DNA of 64,000 nt from JALORV01 sp035429805 (GCA_035429805.1 DAOMFL010000008.1:17041-81040); one strand, 5' to 3'. Shown: positions 38,539 through 47,270, numbered from the stretch's first letter. Notes: generated from the sequence alone by a model not told the origin. Made by a program: numbers and translations.

Positions 38539-40071
38539 TCAGCTGTCGCGCAACGAGCGTCGGTACTGGATCGCCTCGGCCACGTGATTCGTGGCCAGGG
38601 CTTCGGCCTCGGCCAGGTCGGCAATGGTGCGCGCGACCTTCAGCACACGGTGGTAGGCGCGGGCGGACCAGCCGAGCCGCACGCTGGCGGCGTGCAGCAG
38701 CTTCTGCACCGGCTCGTCCAGCGCACAAGCCTCTTCGAGTTCGGCGCCCTGCAGCTGGTCGTTGAGCTTGCCCTGGCGCGCGACCGCCCGGTCATAGGCC
38801 TTGCGCACCCGCTCGGCGACGAAGCGCGTCGGCTCGCCGTCCGGAAGCGCGGTCATCGTTTCCTCGGGCAGTGAACTCACTTCGACGCGCATGTCGATGC
38901 GGTCGAGCAGCGGACCGGAGATGCGGTCCTGGTAACGCGCGACCAGGTCGGGCGTGCAGCGGCAGGCAATGGTGGCGTGTCCGAAGTACCCGCACGGGCA
39001 GGGATTCATCGCGCCGATCAGCTGAAAGCGGGCCGGATAGTCCACCTGGCGCGCGGCGCGCGACACAGTGATCTGCCCGGATTCCAGCGGCTGGCGCAGG
39101 GTCTCGAGCACGCGCCGCTCGAATTCCGGCAATTCATCGAGGAACAGCACGCCGTGGTGTGCCAGCGAAATCTCGCCGGGCATCGGCGGCGAGCCCCCGC
39201 CGCAAAGCGCCACAGCGCTCGCGGTGTGGTGCGGGGCGCGGAAGATGCGGGTCGCCCAGCGCTGTGGCGCGAACTGTCCGACCAGGCTCAGTACCGCAGC
39301 GGACTCGAGTGCCTCGACCGTGGTCATCGGCGGCAGGATGCCGGCGAAGCGCTGCGCCAGCATCGTCTTGCCGGTGCCGGGAGGGCCGACCAGCAGCACG
39401 CTGTGGCCGCCTGCCGCCGCGATCTCGAGCGCCCGCTTCGCCGCCAGCTGGCCCTTGACGTCGAACAGATCGGGATAAATTGGGGGCGTCAGCCGCACCA
39501 TCGCGTGGTGCTCGGCGATCGCGCGTGACCCGGTGTCGCCGGCGTCGGCGCGCAGGTGCTCGACAACCTGCAGCAGGCTGCGCGCCGGGAAGATCGGGAT
39601 CCCGCCGACCAGCGCGGCCTCGTCCGCGCTTTCGAGTGGCACGACGAAGCCGCGCCGGGGACCGACCGTGTGCTCGGACTTGGATACCGCATAGGCCATC
39701 GCCAGCGTGCCGCGCACGGGCCGAAGCTCGCCCGTCAGCGACAGTTCGCCCGCGAACTCGTACTGGTCGAGCGTCTTTGTCGGCATCTGGCCGGTCGCCG
39801 CGAGGATGCCCAGCGCGATCGGCAGGTCGAAGCGCCCGGATTCCTTCGGCAGCTCGGCCGGCGCCAGGTTCACGGTGATGCGGCGCGCCGGGAAGTCGAA
39901 GCGGCTCGTCAGCAGCGCCGCGCGCACCCGTTCGCGCGACTCGCGCACCTCGGTATCCGGCAGGCCGACGAGGGTGAAGGAGGGCAGGCCGTTGGCAAGA
40001 TGAACCTCGACCGTCACCTGCGGCGCGTACATGCCGGACAAGCCGCGGGTGCGAACGATGGCGATCGACAT
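38539..40071 (-). CDS. comM: ComM/YifB-family AAA+ ATPase (Mg-chelatase-like)
   Basis: ComM is a hexameric helicase that promotes branch migration during integration of transformed DNA. The 510-residue protein has the N-terminal Lon-like domain (1-170) and the P-loop GPPGTGKTMLAQR (near residue 220). It also has the Walker B-type LFLDELPEF and the MNPCPCGYFGH zinc-like motif (near 356), and the C-terminal helical domain RAYHRVLKVARTIADL. Length and order match the family. It is divergent from the Mrr-like membrane protein across a 254-bp region and converges with the PlpD-type gene. Confidence 0.95.
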   Translation of the reverse strand: MSIAIVRTRGLSGMYAPQVTVEVHLANGLPSFTLVGLPDTEVRESRERVRAALLTSRFDFPARRITVNLAPAELPKESGRFDLPIALGILAATGQMPTKTLDQYEFAGELSLTGELRPVRGTLAMAYAVSKSEHTVGPRRGFVVPLESADEAALVGGIPIFPARSLLQVVEHLRADAGDTGSRAIAEHHAMVRLTPPIYPDLFDVKGQLAAKRALEIAAAGGHSVLLVGPPGTGKTMLAQRFAGILPPMTTVEALESAAVLSLVGQFAPQRWATRIFRAPHHTASAVALCGGGSPPMPGEISLAHHGVLFLDELPEFERRVLETLRQPLESGQITVSRAARQVDYPARFQLIGAMNPCPCGYFGHATIACRCTPDLVARYQDRISGPLLDRIDMRVEVSSLPEETMTALPDGEPTRFVAERVRKAYDRAVARQGKLNDQLQGAELEEACALDEPVQKLLHAASVRLGWSARAYHRVLKVARTIADLAEAEALATNHVAEAIQYRRSLRDS

Positions 40072-40291
40072 GGAAGAGCCTGAGGCAGCGGCGATTCTAT
40101 CGGCGGCCGAGCGCCGGATCGGTCACCTCCGATGCGCCAAATTGCGGTGCGGTTGGCCACCATCCGCACTGCTCGGATGGGCGCCGCGGTGATTGCCGGG
40201 CGTCCGGTGGCGATATATGGTGCGTTTGGCCCCGTATTCCGTTGGGCTTTGAGGCCGAGTCGTGTCACGATTGAAACCCTGACCCATTTTT

Positions 40292-40315
40292 TTCCGGCAC
40301 GGTCACGTGCCGGAA
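40292..40315. promoter_or_regulatory. Perfect stem-loop just before the Mrr-like gene start
   Basis: TTCCGGCACG (40292-40301) and CGTGCCGGAA (40306-40315) pair perfectly around the loop GTCA, ten bases before the GTG start at 40326. The T-run lies before, not after, the hairpin, so it is not a plus-strand terminator. It could hide the ribosome-binding region or bind a dimeric protein as DNA. Confidence 0.5.
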
Positions 40316-40325
40316 CTGCATCAGC

Positions 40326-41222
40326 GTGTCTTCTTTGCTGTTCGGCATCGGCGTACTGGTTGTGCTCGCGGGGCTCTACCTGTGGGCGCGCCGGCGGGCC
40401 GATTCGATTCGCGAGCAGGCCGCGCGGCGCGAGCAGGCAGCCATGGCGCAGATGCTGAGCAGCACTTCGGAACCCAAGCCGAACAAAGCCGCGCCCGCTC
40501 CGGCCGTCGAGGAAATCGATCACGCGGCGCTGATCCGCAAGGCGCACGGCGAAGCCGCCGAACAGGACAATGCCAGCAAGGACCTGCCGCCGATCGAATA
40601 CGACCTGAAGAAGAGTTCCGAGGGGTCACGTGCGTTGACGCCGGCCGAGGAGGCCGCGGCAGGGCTCGACCCGATCGAAGAACTGATCTCGCAGATCATG
40701 GTGGACGACACCGCCCGACGCCCTGCGCGGGCCGTGAGCCCCCCGGCGCCGGAGCCGAAGCGCCCCAGCGCTGCGGCGCGTGCCGCGGCGCGCGAAAGCG
40801 CCCCGATGCTCGATTCGATGGCACCCTCCGTGCCGCTGCGCGAACTGGTGCTGGCGTGGTACGAATCGCGCGGCTACCGGCAGGTACCGGCCTCGCCGGC
40901 CGTGTGGCCGATCGAACTCGTGCTGCGGCATCGTGACGACCCGTCCCGCGCCTACGCGTTCGTGGTGCAGACTGACAACGTGTCGGTCGATCGCATCACC
41001 GCACTGATCGAACAGGCGCGTGAAATCGGCATGCTGCGCGTGGCCGTGATCGCCGAGGCAGGCTACGAGCGCGGCGCCAAGGAAGTTGCAAAGCGCAAGA
41101 ACGTGCGCCTGATCGACCGTCCGACGATGGACGCCGAACTCTCCGAACTGCAGCTCGAAACGGCCGCCAAGATCATCGCGGTCGCACGCAAGAGGGCGTC
41201 GCCCGAAGCGTCGGCCGCGTAG
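40326..41222 (+). CDS. Membrane-anchored protein with degenerate Mrr-like restriction endonuclease fold
   Basis: A 298-residue protein with an N-terminal membrane helix (2-22), a long disordered Ala/Glu/Pro-rich linker (to about 170) and a C-terminal domain (about 175-280). That domain's RVAVIAEAGYERGAKEVAKRK followed by VRLIDRPTMD matches the end of Mrr-type endonuclease folds. The catalytic strand normally reads Q/E-x-K; here it is FVVQTD, with the lysine missing, so nuclease activity is doubtful. It starts at GTG directly after a hairpin and has no clear ribosome site. Its role is unknown. Confidence 0.6.
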   Translation: MSSLLFGIGVLVVLAGLYLWARRRADSIREQAARREQAAMAQMLSSTSEPKPNKAAPAPAVEEIDHAALIRKAHGEAAEQDNASKDLPPIEYDLKKSSEGSRALTPAEEAAAGLDPIEELISQIMVDDTARRPARAVSPPAPEPKRPSAAARAAARESAPMLDSMAPSVPLRELVLAWYESRGYRQVPASPAVWPIELVLRHRDDPSRAYAFVVQTDNVSVDRITALIEQAREIGMLRVAVIAEAGYERGAKEVAKRKNVRLIDRPTMDAELSELQLETAAKIIAVARKRASPEASAA

Positions 41223-41249
41223 CGCCGTCGTCGGCGCGTCCGTGCGCCG

Positions 41250-41486
41250 CTAGCCGCCGCGCCGTTCCAGTTCCGCAATGCGCCGCTCGAGTTCCTCGAG
41301 CCGCTCGCGCGCCCGCGCCAGCACTTTGCTCTGGGTATCGAACTCCTCGCGTGTCACGAGTTCGAGTCGCGCGAACTGCTGCGTCAGCAGCGCCTTGAGG
41401 TTCTTCTGCAGGTCGGCCGCGGGGGTCTGCTGAATCACCGCGTTGACGCGGTCCTGCAGGTCGTCGAGAAACGAAGTCTTGTCCAT
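41250..41486 (-). CDS. ubiK: Ubiquinone biosynthesis accessory factor UbiK (BMFP domain)
   Basis: A 78-residue coiled-coil protein. UbiK (YqiC) assists the cytosolic ubiquinone synthesis complex and binds lipids. The N-terminus FLDDLQDRVNAVIQQTP, the middle LVTREEFDTQSKVLARAR and the terminal coiled coil RERLEELERRIAELE are characteristic. The position next to glnK-amtB is conserved in Betaproteobacteria. It is convergent with the Mrr-like gene and divergent from torF. Confidence 0.9.
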   Translation of the reverse strand: MDKTSFLDDLQDRVNAVIQQTPAADLQKNLKALLTQQFARLELVTREEFDTQSKVLARARERLEELERRIAELERRGG

Positions 41487-41686
41487 GACGTTGCTGCGGC
41501 GGGGACGCCGGCGCGAGTGCGCGCCGCAGTCTAGCAGCGCACCGCTGTCGTCCTTTTCGAGGGCGCGAACCGAATGCGTGCGGGTCCGGTGAGCAGAGAC
41601 GGGGCGTCGGCGCCCTGATTTGGCGCGGACGCGTCCTTAGTCGGCCGGTTTTGCACCGTTCGGGGGCGATTTTGGCAACGCAGCAA

Positions 41687-41703
41687 TTGGCACACATGTT
41701 GCG
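41687..41703 (+). promoter_or_regulatory. Sigma-54 (-24/-12) promoter of torF-glnK-amtB
   Basis: The sequence TTGGCACACATGTTGCG matches the sigma-54 consensus TGGCACR-N4-TTGC at every defined base, with GG and GC correctly spaced. Transcription would start near 41714, about 38 bases before the torF ATG. About 20 bases further up, TGCACC-N5-GGGGCG (41652-41668) is a partial NtrC-like site. This fits nitrogen-limited expression of the PII and ammonium channel genes downstream. Confidence 0.8.
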
Positions 41704-41751
41704 TAAGAGCCTTCCGAGCCTTGCTCCCACCTCTCTCGAAAGGACGACCAC

Positions 41752-42537
41752 ATGAAGAAGCCAATCGTTGCCGCCGCTGTCGCTGCGGCCTGCTCTACTC
41801 CGATGCTCGCGGCTGCACAGACCGCGGCCGCGCCGGCCAAACCGGAGCCGGAGTACACGCTGACCGGCAACCTGACGATCGCCAGCGATTACCGCTTCCG
41901 CGGCTTCACGCAGACCGACTATCAGCCCGCCATCCAGGGCGGCGTCGACTTCGCGCACAAGTCGGGTTTCTATCTTGGCAACTGGAACTCGAACGTGTCG
42001 TCGGGCATTTTCAACGGCGCGCCGATCGAGATGGACTTCTACGGCGGCTACAAGCACTCCTTCGGCGACTTCGGGCTCGACGTCGGCCTGCTGTACTACT
42101 ACTACCCGGGTACCGGCGAGTACGGACCGTACAAGGCCAAGAACTTCGAGGGCTACATCGGCGGCTCGTACGGCCCGGTGTCGGTGAAGTATTCCTACGC
42201 GTTCACGAACTTCTTCGGCATCGAGGCGCCGGGCTACAACACGAAGGGCTCGCAGTACCTCGACTTCTCCGGCAGCTACCCGATCGGCGAGTTTGCGATC
42301 GTCGGGCACGCCGGATGGCAGTTCGTGAAGAACTACGAAAACATCAACACCACCATCAACAAGGACAACGTCTGGGACTACAAGCTTGGCGGCACGTGGG
42401 ACATCGGTGGCTCGGGCTGGGTGGTCGGCGCCTTCTGGGTCGGCACGAGCGAAAAGGACTTCTTCGCCACTGCCGAGAACCCGCCGCGCGGTGCCGGCCG
42501 AAGCGGCTTCCTGGCGTCGCTGACCAAGACGTTCTGA
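41752..42537 (+). CDS. TorF-family putative outer membrane porin
   Basis: A 261-residue outer membrane protein of the TorF (TIGR02001) family. It has a signal peptide (1-22, LAAAQ) and begins the mature part with the family hallmark LTIASDYRFRGFTQTDYQPA. Alternating aromatic beta-strands follow, with a final strand ending in phenylalanine (ASLTKTF) as required for barrel assembly. Its place as first gene before glnK and amtB behind a sigma-54 promoter suggests uptake of a nitrogen source, though the substrate is unknown. GAAAGGA lies upstream of the ATG. Confidence 0.9.
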   Translation: MKKPIVAAAVAAACSTPMLAAAQTAAAPAKPEPEYTLTGNLTIASDYRFRGFTQTDYQPAIQGGVDFAHKSGFYLGNWNSNVSSGIFNGAPIEMDFYGGYKHSFGDFGLDVGLLYYYYPGTGEYGPYKAKNFEGYIGGSYGPVSVKYSYAFTNFFGIEAPGYNTKGSQYLDFSGSYPIGEFAIVGHAGWQFVKNYENINTTINKDNVWDYKLGGTWDIGGSGWVVGAFWVGTSEKDFFATAENPPRGAGRSGFLASLTKTF

Positions 42538-42569
42538 CGAATCATTCCGCAACGAACAGGACCTGATAC

Positions 42570-42908
42570 ATGAAACTCATCACCGCCATCATCAAGCCGT
42601 TCAAGCTTGACGAGGTGCGTGAGGCGCTGAGCGGCGTTGGCGTTCAGGGCATCACGGTCACCGAGGTCAAGGGCTTCGGACGGCAGAAGGGCCACACGGA
42701 GCTGTATCGCGGCGCCGAGTACGTGGTCGACTTCCTCCCCAAAGTGAAGATCGAAGCCGCCATCGCGGACGACATCGTCGAGCGTGCGATCGAGGCCATC
42801 GAGGGCTCGGCGCGCACCGGCAAGATCGGCGACGGCAAGATCTTCGTCTATGACCTCGAGCAGGTCGTCCGCATCCGCACCGGTGAAACCGGCAAGGACG
42901 CGCTCTAA
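42570..42908 (+). CDS. glnK: PII nitrogen regulatory protein GlnK
   Basis: A trimeric PII signal protein of 112 residues. It carries the uridylylation site Tyr51 on the T-loop (ELYRGAEYVVDFLPK), the ATP-binding GFGRQKGH, and the C-terminal signature RTGKIGDGKIFV. Its position directly before amtB, 19 bases apart, marks it as GlnK, which plugs AmtB when ammonium is plentiful. It lies in the sigma-54-driven torF-glnK-amtB unit. Confidence 0.96.
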   Translation: MKLITAIIKPFKLDEVREALSGVGVQGITVTEVKGFGRQKGHTELYRGAEYVVDFLPKVKIEAAIADDIVERAIEAIEGSARTGKIGDGKIFVYDLEQVVRIRTGETGKDAL

Positions 42909-42927
42909 CCCACCCACGAGGACGCTC

Positions 42928-44532
42928 ATGAAGAAACTGATCGCATTACTCCTCACGGTGGGGGCCTTCGCCCTGGCGGCGCCTGCGCATGCGCAGGGCG
43001 GTGGCGCATCTCACGGTGACGCTGCGGCGCCGAAGACAACGCCGATGGAACCGGCCAAGGCGGTCGAGGCCGCAAAGGATGCCGTCAAGGCGGCAGAAGC
43101 CGCCGTCGCGCCGGCCAAGACCGAAGAAAAGGCAGTCACGGTCACCGAAACCGTCAAGGTCACCGAGACCGTGAAGGTCGAAGAAGAGGCCGAGGAAGCC
43201 GCGGCGGCACCGAAGATCGAAAAGGCCGACACGGCGTTCATGTATGTCGCGACGATCATGGTCATCCTGATGACCATTCCGGGGCTGGCGCTCTTCTACG
43301 GCGGCCTGGTGCGCTCGAAGAACATGCTGAGCGTGCTGATGCAGGTCTTCGTGATCTTCTCGCTGATCTCGGTCCTGTGGGTCATCTATGGCTACACGCT
43401 GGCGTTTGGTGGGCCGGGAGCGTTCTACGGCAACTTCTCGAAGCTGTTCCTGGCGGGCGTGAATGCCGAGTCGGCGGCGGCGACGTTCAGCAAGGGCGTC
43501 TACATCCCTGAACTGCTGTTCGTCGCATTCCAGTGCACCTTCGCTGCCATCACTTGTGCGCTGATCGTCGGCGCCTATGCAGAACGCATGAAGTTCTCCG
43601 CGGTTCTGCTCTTCTCGGTGCTCTGGTTCACGTTCTCGTACCTGCCCATGGCGCACGCGGTCTGGTACTGGGACGGTCCGGACGCGATCAAGGACCAGGC
43701 GACGCTCGATGCGGTGGTGGCCAACGCCGGCTGGCTCTGGGCCAAGGGCGCGCTCGACTTTGCCGGCGGCACCGTCGTGCACATCAACGCCGGTATCGCC
43801 GGCCTCGTGGCCGCTTACATGGTCGGCAAGCGCATCGGCTACGGCAAGGAGTCGATGGCGCCGCACAGCCTGACGCTGACGATGGTCGGTGCCGCGCTTC
43901 TGTGGGTGGGCTGGTTCGGCTTCAATGCCGGCTCCAACCTCGAGGCCAACGGCGTTGCCGCGTTTGCCTTCGTCAACACGCTGCTTGCCACCGCGGTCGC
44001 GGTGCTCGCGTGGATGTTCGCGGAGTGGATGGTGAAGGGCAAACCGTCGATGCTGGGCGCGGCGTCGGGTGCCGTCGCCGGACTGGTGGCGATCACGCCG
44101 GCGTGCGGCTTCGTCGGCATCATCGGTGCGCTCGTCATCGGCATCGCGGCCGGCCTGGTGTGCTTCTGGGGCGTGACCGGGCTGAAGCGCATGCTGAACG
44201 TCGACGATGCGCTCGACGTCTTCGGCGTGCACGGCGTCGGCGGCATCGTCGGCGCGCTGCTGACCGGAGTCTTCGCGGCCCCTTCGCTCGGCGGTGCGGG
44301 CGTCTGCAACTACATCACCAACAAGTGCGGCGATGCGGCCGACTTTCCCGGCATTGCCGCCCAGGTCTGGGTGCAGTTCCAGGCCGTGCTTACCGCGGTC
44401 GTGCTTTCGGCCGTGGTGTCGCTGGTGGCCTTGTACCTCGTCAAGATGATCACCGGGTTGCGCGTCACTCCGGAGGAGGAGCGCGAAGGCCTGGACACGA
44501 CGTATCACGGCGAGTCCGCGTACCACATGTAG
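42928..44532 (+). CDS. amtB: Ammonium channel AmtB with an extended periplasmic N-terminus
   Basis: AmtB conducts ammonia/ammonium across the inner membrane. Of 534 residues, the last 430 are the standard 11-helix channel. It starts at TAFMYVATIMVILMTIPGLALFYGGLVRSKN and includes the twin-histidine region around VVHINAGIAG and the C-terminal GlnK contact EEEREGLDTTYHGESAY. Before it stand a signal peptide (1-23, PAHAQ) and an unusual 75-residue linker rich in Ala, Glu, Lys, Thr and Val, including two VTETVKV units. No function is known for this linker. A terminator follows at 44660. Confidence 0.95.
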   Translation: MKKLIALLLTVGAFALAAPAHAQGGGASHGDAAAPKTTPMEPAKAVEAAKDAVKAAEAAVAPAKTEEKAVTVTETVKVTETVKVEEEAEEAAAAPKIEKADTAFMYVATIMVILMTIPGLALFYGGLVRSKNMLSVLMQVFVIFSLISVLWVIYGYTLAFGGPGAFYGNFSKLFLAGVNAESAAATFSKGVYIPELLFVAFQCTFAAITCALIVGAYAERMKFSAVLLFSVLWFTFSYLPMAHAVWYWDGPDAIKDQATLDAVVANAGWLWAKGALDFAGGTVVHINAGIAGLVAAYMVGKRIGYGKESMAPHSLTLTMVGAALLWVGWFGFNAGSNLEANGVAAFAFVNTLLATAVAVLAWMFAEWMVKGKPSMLGAASGAVAGLVAITPACGFVGIIGALVIGIAAGLVCFWGVTGLKRMLNVDDALDVFGVHGVGGIVGALLTGVFAAPSLGGAGVCNYITNKCGDAADFPGIAAQVWVQFQAVLTAVVLSAVVSLVALYLVKMITGLRVTPEEEREGLDTTYHGESAYHM

Positions 44533-44541
44533 AAATGGATT

Positions 44542-44569
44542 GGACCCGGGAGGCGACTCCCGGGTGTCC
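44542..44569. other. Hairpin immediately after amtB
   Basis: ACCCGGGA (44544-44551) pairs with TCCCGGGT (44558-44565) around a six-base loop, with further outer pairing. A perfect 16-base palindrome, GCCGGGCCGGCCCGGC, follows at 44570-44585. Neither has a T-run. They probably stabilise the amtB transcript end; the real terminator is the hairpin at 44660. Confidence 0.4.
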
Positions 44570-44659
44570 GCCGGGCCGGCCCGGCGCCGGTATGGCGGAC
44601 TGCAGATTGTGTCTCCCTAGCTCGCCGGGCCACCTCGGCCCACTCGTGGCGAACTTTGA

Positions 44660-44688
44660 CGGGCACCCGGCGGGTGCCCGCTTTTTTC
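44660..44688 (+). terminator. Rho-independent terminator of torF-glnK-amtB
   Basis: CGGGCACCC (44660-44668) pairs perfectly with GGGTGCCCG (44672-44680) around GGC and is followed by C and six T residues. It lies about 130 bp after amtB and about 130 bp before gshA, separating the nitrogen genes from the glutathione genes. Confidence 0.85.
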
Positions 44689-44817
44689 TTGGACCGGCGA
44701 CCTGCTTCGGTGACCCTTGCGCGCGACCGGGACGGCGGCAGCGCAGCGGTACACTGCCTGTCCCAAAGACCCGGCGCGGCCGACCACTCCGTGGCGCGCG
44801 CAAAAGGCGACCCTGCC

Positions 44818-46152
44818 GTGTCCACCCTCGCTGTTCCCCGACTGGTCACTGCCAACGCCGGCCCCCTGCTGGCGCTCGAACAGAAGATCGTCGATGCGAT
44901 GCCGGCGATCGAGCGCTGGTTCCGCCTGCAGTGGCAGGACCACACGCCGCCGTTCTACGGCTCGGTCGACCTGCGCAACGCGGGCTACAAGCTGGCGCCT
45001 GTCGACATGAACCTGTTTCCCGGCGGGTTCAACAACCTCTCCGAGGAGATGCTGCCGTGCGCGGTGCAGGCCGCGCAGTCGGCGATCGAGCATCTTTGTC
45101 CTGATGCCCGCAACCTGGTTCTGGTGCCGGAGCGGCATACGCGCAACCTGTTCTATCTCGCCAACGTCGCGCGACTGGCGCGCATCCTGCGGCAGACCGG
45201 CCTCGATGTGCGCATCGGCTCGCTGTCGGACGAGATCAAGGGGCCGACGCGCATCGAGCTGCCAAGCGGCGACGTGCTGACGGTCGAGCCGCTGGTCCGG
45301 CAGGGCGGCAAGGTCGGCGTCGCGGGATTCACGCCCTGCGCCCTGCTGCTGAACAACGACCTTTCGGCCGGCATTCCGCCGATCCTGCGCGATCTCGACG
45401 ACCAGATCGTCGCGCCGCCGCTGCAGGCCGGCTGGGCGATCCGGCGCAAGTCGAATCATTTCGCGGCCTACGACGTCGTGGCTGCCGAATTCGCGCAGCT
45501 GATCGACATCGATCCGTGGCTCATCAATCCGGCTTTCGGTCGCTGCGGCGAGGTCAACTTCCACGAGCGTGCCGGCGAAGAGTGTCTCGCCAGCAACATC
45601 GACTTCGTGCTCGGCAGGATGCGGGAGAAGTACCGCGAGCACGGCATCGAAGACACGCCGTATGTCGTCGTCAAGGCGGACGCCGGCACCTACGGCATGG
45701 GCGTGATGACCGTGAAGGACGCTTCAGAAGTCATCGGGCTGAACCGCAAGCAGCGCAACAAGATGTCGGTCGTCAAGGAGGGCCTCGAAGTGCACGAGGT
45801 CATCATCCAGGAAGGCGTCCCGACGATGGAACTGGTCGACAACGCGGTCGCGGAGCCTGTCGTCTACATGATCGACCGCTATGTCGTCGGCGGTTTCTAC
45901 CGCGTACATACCGAGCGCGGTCGCGACGAGAATCTGAACGCGCCGGGCATGCATTTCGTCCCGCTCGCCTTTGCCGGCAGCTGCAATCTGCCGGATTGCG
46001 ACAGTGCGGCCGGCGAGAGCGCGGCCAACCGCTTCTACGCGTACGGCGTCATTGCGCGCCTCGCGCTGCTGGCCGCATCGGTCGAACTCGAGCGCACCGC
46101 GCATCGCGTCGAACACGCCTCCGCTGCCGTGATGGCGGCGGTTGCCGGCTGA
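44818..46152 (+). CDS. gshA: Glutamate-cysteine ligase (TIGR02049-type)
   Basis: This enzyme makes gamma-glutamylcysteine, the first step of glutathione synthesis. The 444-residue protein belongs to the ligase type found in Betaproteobacteria and acidithiobacilli, not the E. coli GshA type. Conserved parts include FYGSVDLRNAGYKLAPVDMN, GGFNNLSEEM and VVKADAGTYGMGVMTV, which resembles an ATP-grasp glycine loop. I chose the GTG at 44818; a GTG at 44791 is in frame. It is followed by gshB 25 bases later. Confidence 0.92.
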   Translation: MSTLAVPRLVTANAGPLLALEQKIVDAMPAIERWFRLQWQDHTPPFYGSVDLRNAGYKLAPVDMNLFPGGFNNLSEEMLPCAVQAAQSAIEHLCPDARNLVLVPERHTRNLFYLANVARLARILRQTGLDVRIGSLSDEIKGPTRIELPSGDVLTVEPLVRQGGKVGVAGFTPCALLLNNDLSAGIPPILRDLDDQIVAPPLQAGWAIRRKSNHFAAYDVVAAEFAQLIDIDPWLINPAFGRCGEVNFHERAGEECLASNIDFVLGRMREKYREHGIEDTPYVVVKADAGTYGMGVMTVKDASEVIGLNRKQRNKMSVVKEGLEVHEVIIQEGVPTMELVDNAVAEPVVYMIDRYVVGGFYRVHTERGRDENLNAPGMHFVPLAFAGSCNLPDCDSAAGESAANRFYAYGVIARLALLAASVELERTAHRVEHASAAVMAAVAG

Positions 46153-46177
46153 CGTACGGCGCCCGGAGAGCCGGCGG

Positions 46178-47122
46178 ATGGCGCTCGATCTGCTCTTCGT
46201 CGTCGATCCGCTCGACGAACTGAAGGCCTACAAGGATTCGAGCGTCGCGATGATGCGCGAAGCGGCGCAGCGCGGACACCGGATCTTCGCGGCAACGCCG
46301 GCGAAACTCGCGGCGACTAAGAGCGCAGTGAGCGCGCAGGCCCGTCGCCTGCAGATGAAGGCCGACGATCACGACTGGTATGCCGATCTGGGCGTGCAGG
46401 AGCGCGACCTGGCGTCGTTTTCCCATGTGCTGATGCGCAAGGATCCGCCGTTCGACGTCGAATTCCTGAGCGCAACGCTGCTGCTGTCGCGCGCCGCAGC
46501 TTTGGGCGCGCGCGTCGTCAACGACGCGCGGGCGCTGCGCGACCACAACGAGAAACTCGCGATCCTCGAGTTCCCGCAGTTCACGGTGCCGACGCTCGTC
46601 ACCCGCGAAGTCGACCGCATCCGCTCTTTCTGGGCGGATCACGAAGACATCGTGGTGAAGCCGCTGGACGGCATGGGCGGCACCGGGGTGTTCCGGCTGC
46701 AGCCCGGCGACCCGAACGCCGGTTCGATCCTCGAGACCGTGACGGTGCGCGGCGCACGAACGGCGATGGCACAGAAGTTCATCCCGGCGATCCGCGACGG
46801 CGACAAGCGCGTGCTCGTCATCGATGGCGCGCCGGTGCCCTACTGCCTGGCGCGCATCCCGAAGGCGGGTGAGACGCGCGGCAATCTCGCCGCGGGCGGC
46901 ACGGGCCGGGCGCAACCGCTGAGCGAACGAGACCGAGCCATCGCGACGGTCGTCGGCCAGGCGCTGCTGCCGCGCGGCCTGCGACTGCTTGGACTCGACG
47001 TCATTGGCGATCATCTCACCGAGATCAACGTCACCAGTCCGACATGCTTCGTCGAGATCACCGAACAGACCGGCTGCAACGTGGCCGGCCTCTTCATCGA
47101 TGCGCTGGAGCGAACCGCATGA
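46178..47122 (+). CDS. gshB: Glutathione synthetase GshB
   Basis: GshB adds glycine to gamma-glutamylcysteine. The 314-residue ATP-grasp protein (E. coli 315) has the N-terminal LLFVVDPLDELKAYKDSSVAMMREA and the central HNEKLAILEFPQFTVPTLVT. The glycine-rich loop KPLDGMGGTGVFRL and terminal DVIGDHLTEINVTSPTC are also present. GGAG precedes the ATG. It forms an operon with gshA. Confidence 0.95.
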   Translation: MALDLLFVVDPLDELKAYKDSSVAMMREAAQRGHRIFAATPAKLAATKSAVSAQARRLQMKADDHDWYADLGVQERDLASFSHVLMRKDPPFDVEFLSATLLLSRAAALGARVVNDARALRDHNEKLAILEFPQFTVPTLVTREVDRIRSFWADHEDIVVKPLDGMGGTGVFRLQPGDPNAGSILETVTVRGARTAMAQKFIPAIRDGDKRVLVIDGAPVPYCLARIPKAGETRGNLAAGGTGRAQPLSERDRAIATVVGQALLPRGLRLLGLDVIGDHLTEINVTSPTCFVEITEQTGCNVAGLFIDALERTA

Positions 47123-47187
47123 GTTTGCATCGAAGCCACGGTCTGCCCAAGGTCCAGCGTGCCGTTGGATCACGCCCGCCCGCACGA

Positions 47188-47202
47188 CCGCCCGAAGGGC
47201 GG
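47188..47202. other. GC-rich hairpin between gshB and the PTS genes
   Basis: CCGCCC (47188-47193) pairs with GGGCGG (47197-47202) around GAA, within a 148-bp spacer. There is no T-run. The spacer also holds a 51-codon frame overlapping the gshB stop, which I do not regard as a gene. Confidence 0.3.
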
Positions 47203-47270
47203 GCGTCTGACTTGAGCAGTGCGAGCGCACGGGCGACCCGCAGAGTCGCGTACGCGAGCACTGAAACCCC

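Noticed and set aside
40287..40315. T-run plus hairpin considered as an intrinsic terminator
   Set aside because: On the plus strand the T-run precedes the stem. On the minus strand the stem would be followed by A residues. Neither gives a terminator.
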